DNA of 5,485 nt from Lachnospiraceae bacterium (GTDB taxonomy: Bacteria > Bacillota > Clostridia > Lachnospirales > Lachnospiraceae). Position 1 is the first letter of the stretch. The number at the start of each line of letters is the position of its first letter. Shown in pieces: positions 5,480-5,485 of the stretch. Made by a program: the position numbers and the translations under genes. Where the stretch lies: NCBI GenBank assembly GCA_024403585.1, contig JAKSRN010000135.1:1-5485 (forward strand), read 5' to 3'. The notes below the pieces were generated by a model. That model did not search any database. It saw only the letters and a program-made list of their open reading frames with translations, and was not told the DNA's origin.

Positions 5480-5485
5480 CATATA

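Overview
This window reads as ordinary chromosomal core DNA from a low-to-mid GC Gram-positive anaerobe of the class Clostridia, most likely a Lachnospiraceae-type gut bacterium (Blautia/Dorea/Coprococcus-like). The evidence is the AGGAGG-type ribosome binding sites, the uvrC-hprK gene pair, a single-membrane-anchored class A penicillin-binding protein with a Pro/Thr-rich tail, and strong intrinsic terminators. The placement comes from gene content and protein style, not from a database comparison.

Layout, left to right. (1) Positions 1-365 (+) are the 3' end of uvrC (nucleotide excision repair), cut by the window edge. (2) Positions 346-1284 (+) are a complete hprK, the HPr kinase/phosphorylase that controls carbon catabolite repression. 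It overlaps uvrC by 20 bp and has its own ribosome binding site. (3) Positions 1305-1348 hold a two-way intrinsic terminator. (4) Positions 1368-3899 (-) encode a complete 843-residue class A penicillin-binding protein with glycosyltransferase and transpeptidase domains and a long extracellular tail. (5) Positions 3900-4145 are a divergent control region with a probable promoter on each strand and a perfect 9-bp inverted repeat. (6) Positions 4146-4817 (+) encode an IMPACT/YigZ-family protein. (7) Positions 4832-4870 hold a second two-way terminator, a perfect 17-bp stem. (8) Positions 4876-5394 (-) encode a cytoplasmic cyclophilin-type peptidyl-prolyl isomerase, preceded by a near-consensus promoter at 5431-5460. 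The last 25 bases hold nothing I can name.

The genes serve separate housekeeping functions: DNA repair, carbon regulation, wall synthesis, a translation- or stress-linked conserved protein, and protein folding. Transcription units alternate in direction: uvrC-hprK rightward, the PBP leftward, yigZ rightward, the cyclophilin leftward. The two convergent junctions each carry one shared terminator, and the one divergent junction carries the control region. All complete genes look intact.

I found no mobile element, CRISPR array, RNA gene, toxin-antitoxin pair or undescribed multi-gene system. The points most worth a second look are the operator-like inverted repeat at 4032-4055, the tail and inter-domain insert of the PBP, and the early end of the uvrC-hprK operon.
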